This document shows, piece after piece, positions 28,806-37,172 of a stretch of DNA of 64,000 bases. Both the position numbers and the translations under genes were made by a program. The stretch spans positions 4,960,001-5,024,000 of the forward strand of contig NZ_CP041185.1 in assembly GCF_006517255.1 (NCBI RefSeq). The letters are read 5' to 3'. The notes beneath the pieces were generated by a model. The model did no database searches, had not been told where the DNA came from, and was given only the letters and a program-made list of their open reading frames with translations. This DNA comes from Janthinobacterium tructae (GTDB lineage: Bacteria; Pseudomonadota; Gammaproteobacteria; Burkholderiales; Burkholderiaceae_D). Position 1 is the stretch's first letter. Each line of letters begins with the position of its first letter.

Positions 28806-31472
28806 ATGACAAAAACCCTCATCATCGCCGAGAAGCCTTCTGTCGCGAACGATATCGCGAAGACGCTTGGCGGCTTTACCAAGCACGATGAGTACTTTGA
28901 ATCGGATGAATACGTCCTGTCGTCGGCGGTCGGCCACTTGCTGGAGATCGCCGTACCGGAAGAATTCGACGTGAAGCGCGGCAAATGGAGTTTCGCGCAC
29001 TTGCCGATGATTCCACCGTATTTCGCGCTGAACCCGATCGCCAAGACGGAAGCGCGCCTCAAAGTATTAAACAAGCTGATCAAACGTAAAGACGTTACCA
29101 CCCTCATCAACGCATGCGATGCGGGGCGCGAAGGCGAGCTGATTTTCCGCCTGATCGCGCAAAACGCCAAGGCCAAGCAACCGGTCAAGCGCCTGTGGCT
29201 CCAGTCGATGACGCCGGGCGCCATCCGCGACGGTTTCTCGCACCTGCGCAGCGATGAAGAAATGCTGCCGCTGGCGGACGCGGCCCGCTGCCGTTCGGAA
29301 GCCGATTGGTTGATCGGCATCAATGGCACGCGTGCCATGACGGCGTTCAATTCGAAAGAGGGCGGCTTCTATCTGACCACCGTGGGCCGCGTGCAGACGC
29401 CAACGCTTTCCATCGTCGTTGAACGCGAAGACAAGATCAAAAAATTCGTGCCGCGCGACTTCTGGGAAGTGCGCGCCGAATTCGTCTGCGCGGCCGGTAT
29501 CTATGAAGGCCGCTGGCTCGACACGAAGTTCAAGAAAGATGAGAACGACCCCGAGAAGCGCGCCGAGCGCCTGTGGAGCAAGACGGCTGCCGACTCGATC
29601 GCCACCGCTTGCCGCGGCCGCCAGGGCATCGTCACGGAAGAATCGAAACCGACCACCTCGATGGCGCCTGGCCTGTTCGACCTGACCAGCTTGCAGCGTG
29701 AAGCCAACTCGCGTTTCGGTTTCTCGGCCAAGAACACCCTGGGCCTGGCCCAGGCGCTGTATGAAAAGCACAAGGTGCTGACGTATCCGCGTACCGATTC
29801 GCGCCACCTGCCGGAAGACTACATGCCGACCGTGCTGCAGGCGCTGGAAACGGTCAAGGACAACAGCAACTACCACCAGTTCGCCAAGCAGATCATCGAC
29901 AAGGGCTGGGTCAAGCCGAACAAGCGCATCTTCGACAATACCAAGATCTCGGATCACTTCGCGATCATCCCGACGACGATCGCGCCAAAGAATTTGTCCG
30001 AGCCGGAACAAAAATTGTATGACCTGGTCACGCGCCGCTTCATGGCCGTGTTCTTCCCGCCTGCGGAATTCCAGGTCACCACGCGCTACACGGAAGTGTC
30101 GGGCCATCAGTTCAAGACTGAAGGCAAGGTCATGACCAATCCCGGCTGGCTGGCCATCTACGGCAAGGAAGCGTCGACGGACGCGGACAAGGAAAGCAAT
30201 GGCAACGGCAACCTGGTGCCGGTCGCCAAGGGCGAGAAAGTGCAGACGGAAAGCGTCAGCGCCAACGGCCTGGTGACCAAGCCGCCAGCGCGCTATACCG
30301 AGGCGACGTTGCTGTCGGCCATGGAAGGCGCCGGCAAGCTGATCGACGACGACGAGCTGCGCGATGCGATGGCTGGCAAGGGTCTTGGAACACCTGCCAC
30401 GCGCGCCGCCACCATCGAGGGCTTGCTGACGGAACGTTATCTGATTCGCGAAGGCCGCGAACTGATCCCGACCGCCAAGGCCTCGCAGCTGATGACCTTG
30501 CTCAAAGGCCTGGGCGTTAATGAATTGACGGCGCCGGAGCTGACGGGCGAGTGGGAATACAAGCTGTCGCAGATGGAAAAAGGCAAGATTTCGCGTGAAG
30601 AATTCATGCGTGAAATCGCGCAGATGACGCAAATCATCGTCAAGCGCGCCAAGGAATACGACAACGACACGATTCCCGGCGATTACGCCACCCTGGAAAC
30701 GCCGTGCCCGAATTGCAGCGGCGTTGTGAAGGAAAACTACCGTCGTTTCGCCTGCACCAAGTGCGAATTCTCGATGAGCAAGACGCCGGGTTCGCGCCAG
30801 TTCGAAATCGCTGAAGTGGAACAATTGCTGAAGGACCGCACCATCGGCCCGCTGCAAGGTTTCCGCTCGAAGATGGGCCGTCCGTTCGCCGCCATCCTGC
30901 GCATCGTGCGCGATGAAGAGATCAAGAATTTCAAGCTGGAATTTGATTTCGGCCAGAACGACGAAAGCGAAGATGGCGAAGGCGTCGATTTCACGGGCCA
31001 GACCCCCGTGGGACCTTGCCCCAAGTGCAACGCCGGCGTGTACGAAATGGGTCTGGCCTATGTGTGCGAACACAGCATGGCCAAGCCGAAGACGTGCGAT
31101 TTCCGCAGCGGCCGCATCATCTTGCAGCAGGAAATCTTGCCGGAACAAATGGCAAAACTGCTCAACGATGGCAAGACGGACTTGCTGCCGGGCTTTGTAT
31201 CACAGCGTACCCGTCGCCCGTTCAAGGCTTTCCTCGTGCGCGGCAAGGATGGCAAGGTGAGCTTCGAGTTTGAAGAGCGCAAGGCCAAGCCGGGCGCCAA
31301 GGCGAAGGCTGCAGCGACCGAGGTGGAAGGCGAAGAAGGCGCGGCGCCAGCGAAGAAAACGGCCGTCAAGAAAGCGGCAGCCGTCAAAAAGGCGCCAGCG
31401 AAGAAAGCCACGGCCGTGAAAAAGCCGGCCGCCAAAAAGGCGCCGGCAAAGAAAGCGGCAGCGGCGGAGTAA
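28806..31472 (+). CDS. topB: DNA topoisomerase III (type IA)
   Basis: The 888-residue enzyme opens with the Toprim domain (KTLIIAEKPSVANDIA; acidic DAGREGELIF at about residue 100) and has the type IA catalytic domain with active-site Tyr in LTYPRTDSRHLP (about 325). Two cysteine-containing zinc-finger-like repeats follow (CPNC...CTKC and CPKCNAG...CEH), then a topo C-terminal repeat. The last 50 or so residues are an Ala/Lys/Pro tail made of AKK/VKK repeats, resembling histone H1-like tails. It relaxes negative supercoils and decatenates DNA. Proteobacterial topoisomerases near dprA-smg are often topB or topA; the Toprim start is that of TopB. Start: the ATG at 28806, because the upstream extension is not conserved. 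Confidence 0.95.
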   Translation: MTKTLIIAEKPSVANDIAKTLGGFTKHDEYFESDEYVLSSAVGHLLEIAVPEEFDVKRGKWSFAHLPMIPPYFALNPIAKTEARLKVLNKLIKRKDVTTLINACDAGREGELIFRLIAQNAKAKQPVKRLWLQSMTPGAIRDGFSHLRSDEEMLPLADAARCRSEADWLIGINGTRAMTAFNSKEGGFYLTTVGRVQTPTLSIVVEREDKIKKFVPRDFWEVRAEFVCAAGIYEGRWLDTKFKKDENDPEKRAERLWSKTAADSIATACRGRQGIVTEESKPTTSMAPGLFDLTSLQREANSRFGFSAKNTLGLAQALYEKHKVLTYPRTDSRHLPEDYMPTVLQALETVKDNSNYHQFAKQIIDKGWVKPNKRIFDNTKISDHFAIIPTTIAPKNLSEPEQKLYDLVTRRFMAVFFPPAEFQVTTRYTEVSGHQFKTEGKVMTNPGWLAIYGKEASTDADKESNGNGNLVPVAKGEKVQTESVSANGLVTKPPARYTEATLLSAMEGAGKLIDDDELRDAMAGKGLGTPATRAATIEGLLTERYLIREGRELIPTAKASQLMTLLKGLGVNELTAPELTGEWEYKLSQMEKGKISREEFMREIAQMTQIIVKRAKEYDNDTIPGDYATLETPCPNCSGVVKENYRRFACTKCEFSMSKTPGSRQFEIAEVEQLLKDRTIGPLQGFRSKMGRPFAAILRIVRDEEIKNFKLEFDFGQNDESEDGEGVDFTGQTPVGPCPKCNAGVYEMGLAYVCEHSMAKPKTCDFRSGRIILQQEILPEQMAKLLNDGKTDLLPGFVSQRTRRPFKAFLVRGKDGKVSFEFEERKAKPGAKAKAAATEVEGEEGAAPAKKTAVKKAAAVKKAPAKKATAVKKPAAKKAPAKKAAAAE

Positions 31473-31505
31473 TCTGACGCCAGCCAGACAGCCAGACAGC
31501 CAGAC

Positions 31506-31536
31506 AAAAGCCAGGGATCGCTCCCTGGCTTTTTTT
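31506..31536 (+). terminator. Rho-independent terminator of topB
   Basis: AAAGCCAGGGA, a 4-5 base loop and TCCCTGGCTTT, then a T run. It lies about 35 bases after topB and is followed by the leftward gene ending at 31553, so it may act in both directions. Just before it are three tandem copies of CAGCCAGA. Confidence 0.9.
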
Positions 31537-31552
31537 ACGTCCCGAGGCTAGC

Positions 31553-32278
31553 TTAGTCCAGGTAGTCCGAGTATTCGCGCTGCGCGTAGTTCTGCAGATT
31601 CGCCCACGGCTGCGCCCTGCTGACGGTGGGCTGCAGCTTGACGTCGACCCGGCGATAGAAGGTGTTCGCGCGGTCGCCGCTTTCGATGACCAGCGGAATC
31701 TGTTTTTGCTCATCCCACAGGATGCGCTGGAACACGCCATTCTTTTCCACTTCGCGCCAGCGCGCGCCCGTCACGTTCGATGCCTGTTTCGACAGTGGCA
31801 TGGCGGTGACCAGTTTCGGGTCCAGCAGATAAAAACTGTTTTCCCAGGAACCGTCGAAATTGACGTTTTCGTATTCGGCCTTGGGGATGGAGACGACGAT
31901 CTTGTCGTGTGCATCGATGTATTCCACGCGCACGGTGTTCTTTTCCAGCATCACGTGGCGCGGGATCAGCACAGGATTGAAGTGCTTGTGTTCATGCTGC
32001 GTGGCCTTCAGCGCAACTTTGGTGTTGTCGCCATGCTTGTGGCCGGCATGCGCGTCGGTCGCTGGCGCCAGCACGCGCTCGACCCACACGTGGCCGGGGC
32101 GGCGCAGCATTTTTTCTTCGTAGCGGCTTTCGCGCGTCACGCCTTCCGGCGTCAGCACGCGGCTGTAATAGGTGATGCCCAGGTCCAGGTCGGCGGGAGC
32201 GGAAGGGGTTGCAGGAGCAGCTTGCGCGCTGGCGGCAAAGCCGGCGGCCAGGAGGACGGCGATCAGGGTCGATTTCAT
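31553..32278 (-). CDS. Secreted protein of unknown function, His-rich region
   Basis: This 241-residue protein has a clear Sec signal peptide (MKSTLIAVLLAAGFAASAQA). A histidine-rich segment at about residues 75-110 (THAHAGHKHGDN-type spacing, then QHEHKHF) could bind metal. I do not recognise a family. The body is beta-rich and soluble, ending YSDYLD. It is the third gene of a leftward operon behind two alkaline phosphatases (78-base gap with a strong hairpin), so it may serve the same periplasmic phosphate or metal function, perhaps delivering Zn/Mg to the phosphatases; this is inference only. Confidence 0.85.
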   Translation of the reverse strand: MKSTLIAVLLAAGFAASAQAAPATPSAPADLDLGITYYSRVLTPEGVTRESRYEEKMLRRPGHVWVERVLAPATDAHAGHKHGDNTKVALKATQHEHKHFNPVLIPRHVMLEKNTVRVEYIDAHDKIVVSIPKAEYENVNFDGSWENSFYLLDPKLVTAMPLSKQASNVTGARWREVEKNGVFQRILWDEQKQIPLVIESGDRANTFYRRVDVKLQPTVSRAQPWANLQNYAQREYSDYLD

Positions 32279-32301
32279 GGTGTTGCCTTTATCGTGCAAA
32301 G

Positions 32302-32331
32302 GGGGCGGAGGGCAATGCTGCCATCCGCCCC
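32302..32331 (-). promoter_or_regulatory. Intercistronic hairpin between phosphatase 1 and the His-rich gene
   Basis: GGGGCGGA (32302-32309) pairs with TCCGCCCC (32324-32331) across a 14-base loop. Without a following T run it looks more like an RNA-processing or attenuating hairpin than a full terminator. Confidence 0.5.
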
Positions 32332-32356
32332 GGTGGGGTTACCGTGTTGATGCAGA

Positions 32357-33781
32357 TCAGAAGCCGAAAGCCGCCTTCAGCAAGTCAAACACCTTGGTGT
32401 TGTCCAGCGTGCCCTTGAAGGCCTTGGCGCCGGCGCCCGTGGCCAGCAGCTTGACGTCGCCGCCGCCGTGGGTTTCGCTGGCCAGGCGCACGCCTGTTTC
32501 TTGCAGGTAGTTGTCGGACAGGGCCGTGGCGCTGTCGACGTTGGTGCGCAGGTCAGGGCGGTTCGGGCCGTTGCCGAACACCAGGGTGGTGTAGGTATTG
32601 CCGTCTTCATCCTTGCTTGGCTGGTTATCCTTGTAGCCGCGGTTGATGTCGAGGATAGGGTTGCCGCGCTTGCCGTAGCCGTTGAACGCCAGGGTGTGGT
32701 CGTGATCGGCCGTGACGACGATCAGGGTATTTTCCAGCTTCGGATCGGTTTCCCTGACCTTGTCGATGGCCGCCTTGATGGCGTCGTCGAAGGCGATGGT
32801 ATCGACCAGCGCGCGCTTGGCATTGATGCCGTGCAAGGCGTGGTCGATGCGGCCGCCTTCGACCATCAGGAAGTAGCCAGCGCTGTTTTTCGACAGCAGG
32901 TCGATGGCTTTCAGCGTCATTTCCGACAGGCTAGGCTGGTTGGCGCCGTCGGCCGATGGCTTGGACGAGGTGCGGTCCAGTTCATAGTCGAGGTGGCTCT
33001 TTGCGCTGTACAGGCCGATGAACTTCTTGTTGCTCGGCGCGGCTGCCATTTCCGTCTTGTTGGCGGCCACGGTGTAGCCCTTGGCCGCGAATTCGGCCAG
33101 CAGGTCGCGGCCGTCGGCGCGGCCGGCCTTGTTGCTGGCCGACCATGGCGTGAAGTGGTTGCGTCCGCCACCCATCAGCACGTCCACGCCGTCGCCCAGG
33201 GCCGTGTTGTAGCCGGCGCCGCCTGGCGCCGTTTGCGCGGCGATCGCGTATTGCGCATTGCGGTTGCAGATGTGCGAGAAGGTCGTTGCCGGCGTGGCGT
33301 GCGTCAATTCCGTGGTGGTGATGGCACCCACGGCCTTGCCCTTGGCTTTCGCCAGTTCCAGGATGGTCGGCACGCTCTTGCCGCCGGCCGGGCAGTTGTT
33401 CACGCCCAGGTTGCCGTTGGCGTCGCGGCCCGGTTCCTTGGCGATGGTGTCCTGCGCCATCGAGATGACTTCATTGTTCATCTTGACGCCGGTCATGTAG
33501 GCGGCCATCGAGGGGGCGCTGTCCGTCGTTTGCGCATCGTTCGAGAACGTCTTGATGCGCGCCGTGCGTTCCAGCTTGTCCATGTTCAGGCTGCCCTCTT
33601 CCTTGTACTTGAAGATGCGCGCTGCCGTCACGACGGAAGGACCCATGCCGTCGCCGAGGAAGAAGATGACGTTCTTGGCGTCGGCGGCGTAGGCGCTGGC
33701 GACGCTGGCGGCCACGAGCGTGGTCAGCAAGGAGAGTTTCAGGGCCGATTTCAGTGCGGCGGGTGTCGATGCAAGTTTCAT
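32357..33781 (-). CDS. Secreted alkaline phosphatase (PhoA superfamily), copy 1
   Basis: The 474-residue exported phosphomonoesterase has a signal peptide (cleaved near residue 32), first metal ligand D44 in FFLGDGMG, and the nucleophile Ser88 in TTDSAPSMAAYMTG. Later metal ligands appear in VEGGRIDHALHG and VTADHDHTL. It lacks the E. coli signature context (PDSAASATAW) but belongs to the same alkaline phosphatase superfamily. The ATG at 33781 is used rather than a TTG 12 bases upstream. It is 29 bases behind a close paralogue and lacks the lipobox seen there, so it should be periplasmic or secreted. Confidence 0.92.
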   Translation of the reverse strand: MKLASTPAALKSALKLSLLTTLVAASVASAYAADAKNVIFFLGDGMGPSVVTAARIFKYKEEGSLNMDKLERTARIKTFSNDAQTTDSAPSMAAYMTGVKMNNEVISMAQDTIAKEPGRDANGNLGVNNCPAGGKSVPTILELAKAKGKAVGAITTTELTHATPATTFSHICNRNAQYAIAAQTAPGGAGYNTALGDGVDVLMGGGRNHFTPWSASNKAGRADGRDLLAEFAAKGYTVAANKTEMAAAPSNKKFIGLYSAKSHLDYELDRTSSKPSADGANQPSLSEMTLKAIDLLSKNSAGYFLMVEGGRIDHALHGINAKRALVDTIAFDDAIKAAIDKVRETDPKLENTLIVVTADHDHTLAFNGYGKRGNPILDINRGYKDNQPSKDEDGNTYTTLVFGNGPNRPDLRTNVDSATALSDNYLQETGVRLASETHGGGDVKLLATGAGAKAFKGTLDNTKVFDLLKAAFGF

Positions 33782-33810
33782 GTGCTTGTCCAATTCTTGT
33801 CTCTTGGGGA

Positions 33811-35271
33811 TTACAGACCGCCGGCGGTCTTGACCAGGCCGAATACTGTGGTGTTGTCGATGGTGCCCAGGAAGGTTTCCGAACCTTTGCCGATGGCGCC
33901 CAGGAAGACGTCGGTGCCGCCATGGGTTTCGTTGCCTGCCGCCGTGCGGATCACCGCTTCCTGGTGGTAAGTATTGGCGCTGGTGACGGTTTCATCGAGG
34001 CTGGCCATGGCGGCGCGGCTCGATTGCGTGCGGTTTTCGCCATTGCCGAAGCCGATGATCGAATACGGTGCGCCGTCCAGGTCTTTCTCGACCGCGCCGG
34101 TAACGTAGTTCTTCACCACGCCCAGCACGCCAGGGTTGCCGGCAGCCGTCTTGCCCGTGCGCTTGGCGTAGCCGTTCAGCACCAGGGTGTGGTCATGGTC
34201 GGCCGTGACGACGATCAGGGTATTGGCCAGGGTCGGATCGGTCAGCTTGGCTTTTTCGATGGCGGCCTTGATGGCGTTGTCAAAAGCAACCGTGTCTTGC
34301 AGGGCCTTCTTGGCCGTCGTTTCGTGCAGCGCATGGTCGATGCGGCCGCCTTCGACCATCAGGAAATAACCCTTCTTGTTCTTGGCCAGGACGTCCATGG
34401 CCTTGGTGGTCATTTCCGCCAGGCTAGGTTCCTTGGCCGCATCGCGGTCCAGGTCGTAGCTCATGTGGCTGGAGGTAAACACGCCGAACAGGCGCTCCGT
34501 CTTGGCCGCATCGACAGCCTTGAAGTCGGTGGCGTTGTTGGCGATGGTGTAGCTCTTCGCCTTCAGCTCGGCCACCAGGTCGCGGTCGTCGGAACGCTTG
34601 CCGCCGTTCTTGAATGGCGTAAAGAATTGCGCGCCGCCGCCGAGCACCACTTCCAGGCCCGTGGTGCCCAGGGCGCTGTTGTAGCCCGTGCCGCCTGGTA
34701 CGAGCGCTGCGGCGATATCGTTTTCCAGGTCGCGGTGGCAGATGTGCGAGTAAGTCGCCGCCGGGGTGGCGTGCGTCACGCGCGCCGTGCTGACGACGCC
34801 GGCCGCGTAGCCCTTGGCCTTGGCCAGTTCCAGCAAGGTGGTGGCGGGTGTGCCGTTGCCGGTGCCGCATTTGTTGACCAGCTTGTTGCCGTTGGCATCC
34901 TTGCCCGGATCGATGGCGAGCGTGTTGGCCGACATGGAAATGACTTCATTGTTCATCTTGACGCCGGTCATGTAGGCAGCCATCGATGGTGCGCTGTCAG
35001 TGACTTGCGCGTCGTTCGAGAAGGTCTTGACGAAGGCCGTTTCCGGCAAGGTGTCCATGGTCAGTGCGCCTTCTTCGCCTACCGAGTAGATGCGCGCGGC
35101 CGTCATGGTGGTCAGGCCCATGCCATCGCCGAGGAAGAAGATGACGTTTTTCGGCGGTGCTTCGGCCACTACCTCTTCTTTTTTGGCATCGCTGCCGCAG
35201 GCGGCCAGCATCAGGGTGATGGCGACGCTGCAGCCAGCGACGGAAATTTTTCTGCGTGTCATGTGGTTCAT
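33811..35271 (-). CDS. Alkaline phosphatase lipoprotein, copy 2
   Basis: The 486-residue protein is closely related to its downstream neighbour, with shared stretches such as KTFSNDAQ-TDSAPSMAAYMTGVKMNNEVIS. The catalytic Ser is about residue 93, the first metal ligand D49 in FFLGDGMG, and the VEGGRIDHALHE and VTADHDHTL sites are intact. Unlike copy 1 it has a lipobox LAAC (Cys25), so it should be membrane-anchored. The start is either ATG 35271 (MNHMTRRK) or 35262; neither has a strong ribosome binding site. It is the first gene of the operon and has possible Pho-box direct repeats about 40 bases upstream. Confidence 0.92.
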   Translation of the reverse strand: MNHMTRRKISVAGCSVAITLMLAACGSDAKKEEVVAEAPPKNVIFFLGDGMGLTTMTAARIYSVGEEGALTMDTLPETAFVKTFSNDAQVTDSAPSMAAYMTGVKMNNEVISMSANTLAIDPGKDANGNKLVNKCGTGNGTPATTLLELAKAKGYAAGVVSTARVTHATPAATYSHICHRDLENDIAAALVPGGTGYNSALGTTGLEVVLGGGAQFFTPFKNGGKRSDDRDLVAELKAKSYTIANNATDFKAVDAAKTERLFGVFTSSHMSYDLDRDAAKEPSLAEMTTKAMDVLAKNKKGYFLMVEGGRIDHALHETTAKKALQDTVAFDNAIKAAIEKAKLTDPTLANTLIVVTADHDHTLVLNGYAKRTGKTAAGNPGVLGVVKNYVTGAVEKDLDGAPYSIIGFGNGENRTQSSRAAMASLDETVTSANTYHQEAVIRTAAGNETHGGTDVFLGAIGKGSETFLGTIDNTTVFGLVKTAGGL

Positions 35272-35310
35272 CCGGCTAGGTTTGAAAGAGCTAGCAAGAT
35301 AACAATTCAA

Positions 35311-35348
35311 TGTGACATCCTCATGACGCCGTGACACGTTTTGCGACA
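35311..35348 (-). promoter_or_regulatory. Candidate Pho box upstream of the alkaline phosphatase operon
   Basis: Read leftward, four GTC(A)-type half sites occur: GTCGC, GTCAC, GTCAT and GTCAC. The last two (35323-35327 and 35312-35316 on the + strand, as ATGAC and GTGAC) are spaced exactly 11 bases apart, as in Pho boxes bound by PhoB. The others are 8 and 12 bases apart, so the match is partial. Confidence 0.4.
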
Positions 35349-35532
35349 CTGCTGCGCAGATGCAAGTGGCGTGGCTTTTGCGCGCGTCCTCGCTGGGAAA
35401 ATACACCGTAGCGTGCCAGCCATCGCTAGATTGAATCGAAATATGCAACAAACTATTGCGTTTTATTGGGTTTTTCTACCGAATAAAGCAACGTAAGATG
35501 CATGCATCCCCATCATCTTGTGAAGGCACATC

Positions 35533-36402
35533 ATGTTCTCCAAATCTATCAGCAGCGTTCTTGTTTCCACCCTGTTTGCCGCCGGCGCCGCTTCGGCCGC
35601 CGCCAGCGCCCCCCTGACCCTGGAAGTCTTCAATCCGGGCGAAGCGGCCATCTTCCCCGTCGCTTCCGTATTGGTCGCGGGCAAGCATGACGCCGTGCTG
35701 ATCGATGCGCAATTCTCGCGTGCCGAAGCGCAAAAACTGGTGGAAAAGATCCGCGCCAGCGGCAAGAAACTGACGACCGTGTACATCAGCCACAGCGATC
35801 CCGATTTTTACTTTGGCCTCGACGTGATCAAGGCAGCTTTCCCACAGGCAAAAATCGTCGCCACGCCGGACACCGTGGCCGAGATCCGCCGCAAGGCTGA
35901 CGCCAAGGTCGCCTACTGGGGCCCGATCCTGAAAGACAACGCGCCGCACAGCATCGTCATTCCCGAAGCATTGAAAGGCCAGCGCATCAGCCTGGAAGGC
36001 CAGTCGCTCGATATCGCCGGCCCGACGCCAGCGCGCACCTATGTGTGGATTCCCTCGATCAAGGCCGTCGTCGGCGGTGTGGTGCTGTTTGGCAACCTGC
36101 ACGTCTGGACGGCCGATACGCAAAGCCTGCAATCGCGCCAGGACTGGCTCAAGACCCTGGACGGCATTGCCGCGCTGAAACCTGTCACCGTCGTACCCGG
36201 CCACTTCAAGGTGGGTTCGCCCCTGACGCCCGACAGCATCGGTTTTACGCGCGACTACCTGGTGACGTTTGAAGCGGAAACGGCCAAGGCCGCCAATTCG
36301 GCCGCGCTGATCGAGGCGATGAAAATGCGCTATCCGAAGCTGGGCCTCGATGGCGCTTTGGAAACCAGCGCGAAAGTGGCAAAAGGCGAAATGAAATGGT
36401 AA
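35533..36402 (+). CDS. Exported MBL-fold protein with atypical metal motif
   Basis: The 289-residue protein has a signal peptide (MFSKSISSVLVSTLFAAGAASAA) and the overall order of metallo-beta-lactamase fold hydrolases: VLIDAQFS after strand 3, YISHSDPDFYFG near residues 84-95, a central VVGGVVLFGNLHVW and the C-terminal VVPGHFK. The usual HxHxDH is reduced to H87-S-D89-P-D91, missing the first His and the second His of the motif, though the later His in PGHFK is kept. One metal or no metal may be bound. I know similar SHSDPDFYFG-type proteins only as uncharacterised MBL proteins. Start: ATG with AAGG 10 bases upstream. Confidence 0.8.
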   Translation: MFSKSISSVLVSTLFAAGAASAAASAPLTLEVFNPGEAAIFPVASVLVAGKHDAVLIDAQFSRAEAQKLVEKIRASGKKLTTVYISHSDPDFYFGLDVIKAAFPQAKIVATPDTVAEIRRKADAKVAYWGPILKDNAPHSIVIPEALKGQRISLEGQSLDIAGPTPARTYVWIPSIKAVVGGVVLFGNLHVWTADTQSLQSRQDWLKTLDGIAALKPVTVVPGHFKVGSPLTPDSIGFTRDYLVTFEAETAKAANSAALIEAMKMRYPKLGLDGALETSAKVAKGEMKW

Positions 36403-36422
36403 GCGGCAACAAGGAGGTCGCC

Positions 36423-37079
36423 ATGCCCACACTGCACTACATTTTCGATCCCCTGTGCGGCTGGTGCTACGGCGCCGCGCCGCTGGTCGAGGCGGCGCGC
36501 GCCGTGCCCGGCCTGACGGTGGCCTTCCACGGCGGCGGCATGATGACGGGCAGCAATCGCCGCCAGATCACGCCCGAATGGCGCGGCTATGTGTTGCCGC
36601 ATGACCGGCGCATCGAGCAACTGTCGGGTCAGCCCTTCGGCGACGCCTATGTCAACGGCTTGCTGAACGACACCACGGCCATGATGGATTCCGCACCGCC
36701 GATCACGGCCATCCTGGCGGCGGAAGTCCTGGCCGGCAAGGGCCTGGACATGCTGCAGCGCGTGCAGCGCGCCCATTACGTGGACGGCTTGCGCATCGCC
36801 GACCTGCCCGTGCTGCTGGCGCTGGCGCAAGAACTGGGCCTGGATGGCGCCGCCTTCCAGGCCCAGTATGCGCGGCAGGCGGGCGCCGCCACGCAGCAGC
36901 ACATCGCTGCCAGCCGCGCCTTGCTGGCACAGGTGGGCGGGCAGGGCTTTCCCACGTTCGTGCTCGACGATGGCAGCGGCAAGTTGTCCGTGATCGATAT
37001 CGGGGGGGTTTTGGGCCAGCCGGCGAAGCTACAGGCGCAATTGGGCGACGTATGCGATGCCCACGGTTGTTCATTGTAA
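36423..37079 (+). CDS. DsbA-family (FrnE-like) thioredoxin-fold protein
   Basis: This 218-residue cytoplasmic protein begins directly with the fold and has C12-G-W-C15 (IFDPLCGWCYGAAP). The long helical insertion and the PTFVLDDGSG cis-Pro region of DsbA-like proteins follow. There is no signal peptide, so it should act in the cytosol as an oxidoreductase or isomerase (COG3531-like); the substrate is unknown. A very strong AAGGAGGT ribosome binding site (36411-36418) is 4 bases from the ATG. It follows the MBL gene by 20 bases and precedes the catalase, so an oxidative stress role is plausible. Confidence 0.88.
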   Translation: MPTLHYIFDPLCGWCYGAAPLVEAARAVPGLTVAFHGGGMMTGSNRRQITPEWRGYVLPHDRRIEQLSGQPFGDAYVNGLLNDTTAMMDSAPPITAILAAEVLAGKGLDMLQRVQRAHYVDGLRIADLPVLLALAQELGLDGAAFQAQYARQAGAATQQHIAASRALLAQVGGQGFPTFVLDDGSGKLSVIDIGGVLGQPAKLQAQLGDVCDAHGCSL

Positions 37080-37109
37080 ATATCTATTGATTCGATAAAA
37101 TCAATTATC
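37073..37109 (+). promoter_or_regulatory. Possible OxyR-type site upstream of the catalase gene
   Basis: The pattern ATTG-N7-CTAT-N7-ATAA-N7-TATC compares with the OxyR consensus ATAG-N7-CTAT-N7-ATAG-N7-CTAT: three quartets match at 3, 4 and 3 of 4 bases, and the fourth fails. The site lies 64-100 bases before the catalase start, which suits an activator. Confidence 0.35.
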
Positions 37110-37167
37110 TTTTCCTTTGTTGTTGACCTCGTTACACTGATTCTATTAGTCAACAACGAAGGAAAAG
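37109..37167 (+). promoter_or_regulatory. 19-bp dyad covering the catalase promoter and ribosome binding site
   Basis: Left arm CTTTTCCTTTGTTGTTGAC (37109-37127) and right arm GTCAACAACGAAGGAAAAG (37149-37167) pair over 19 bp with one G-U in RNA, across a 21-base loop. The right arm contains the GAAGGAAAAG ribosome binding site. The left arm ends in TTGAC of a possible -35 (37123-37128); TATTAG (37145-37150) is 16 bases away. The dyad could be a two-half operator or, if transcription starts further upstream, an RNA hairpin hiding the ribosome binding site. Confidence 0.55.
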
Positions 37168-37172
37168 CAGCC

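Noticed and set aside
29067..31148. A 693-codon open frame antisense to topB
   Set aside because: The composition (His, Arg, Phe rich) is typical of the complement of a coding strand; topB on the other strand is complete.
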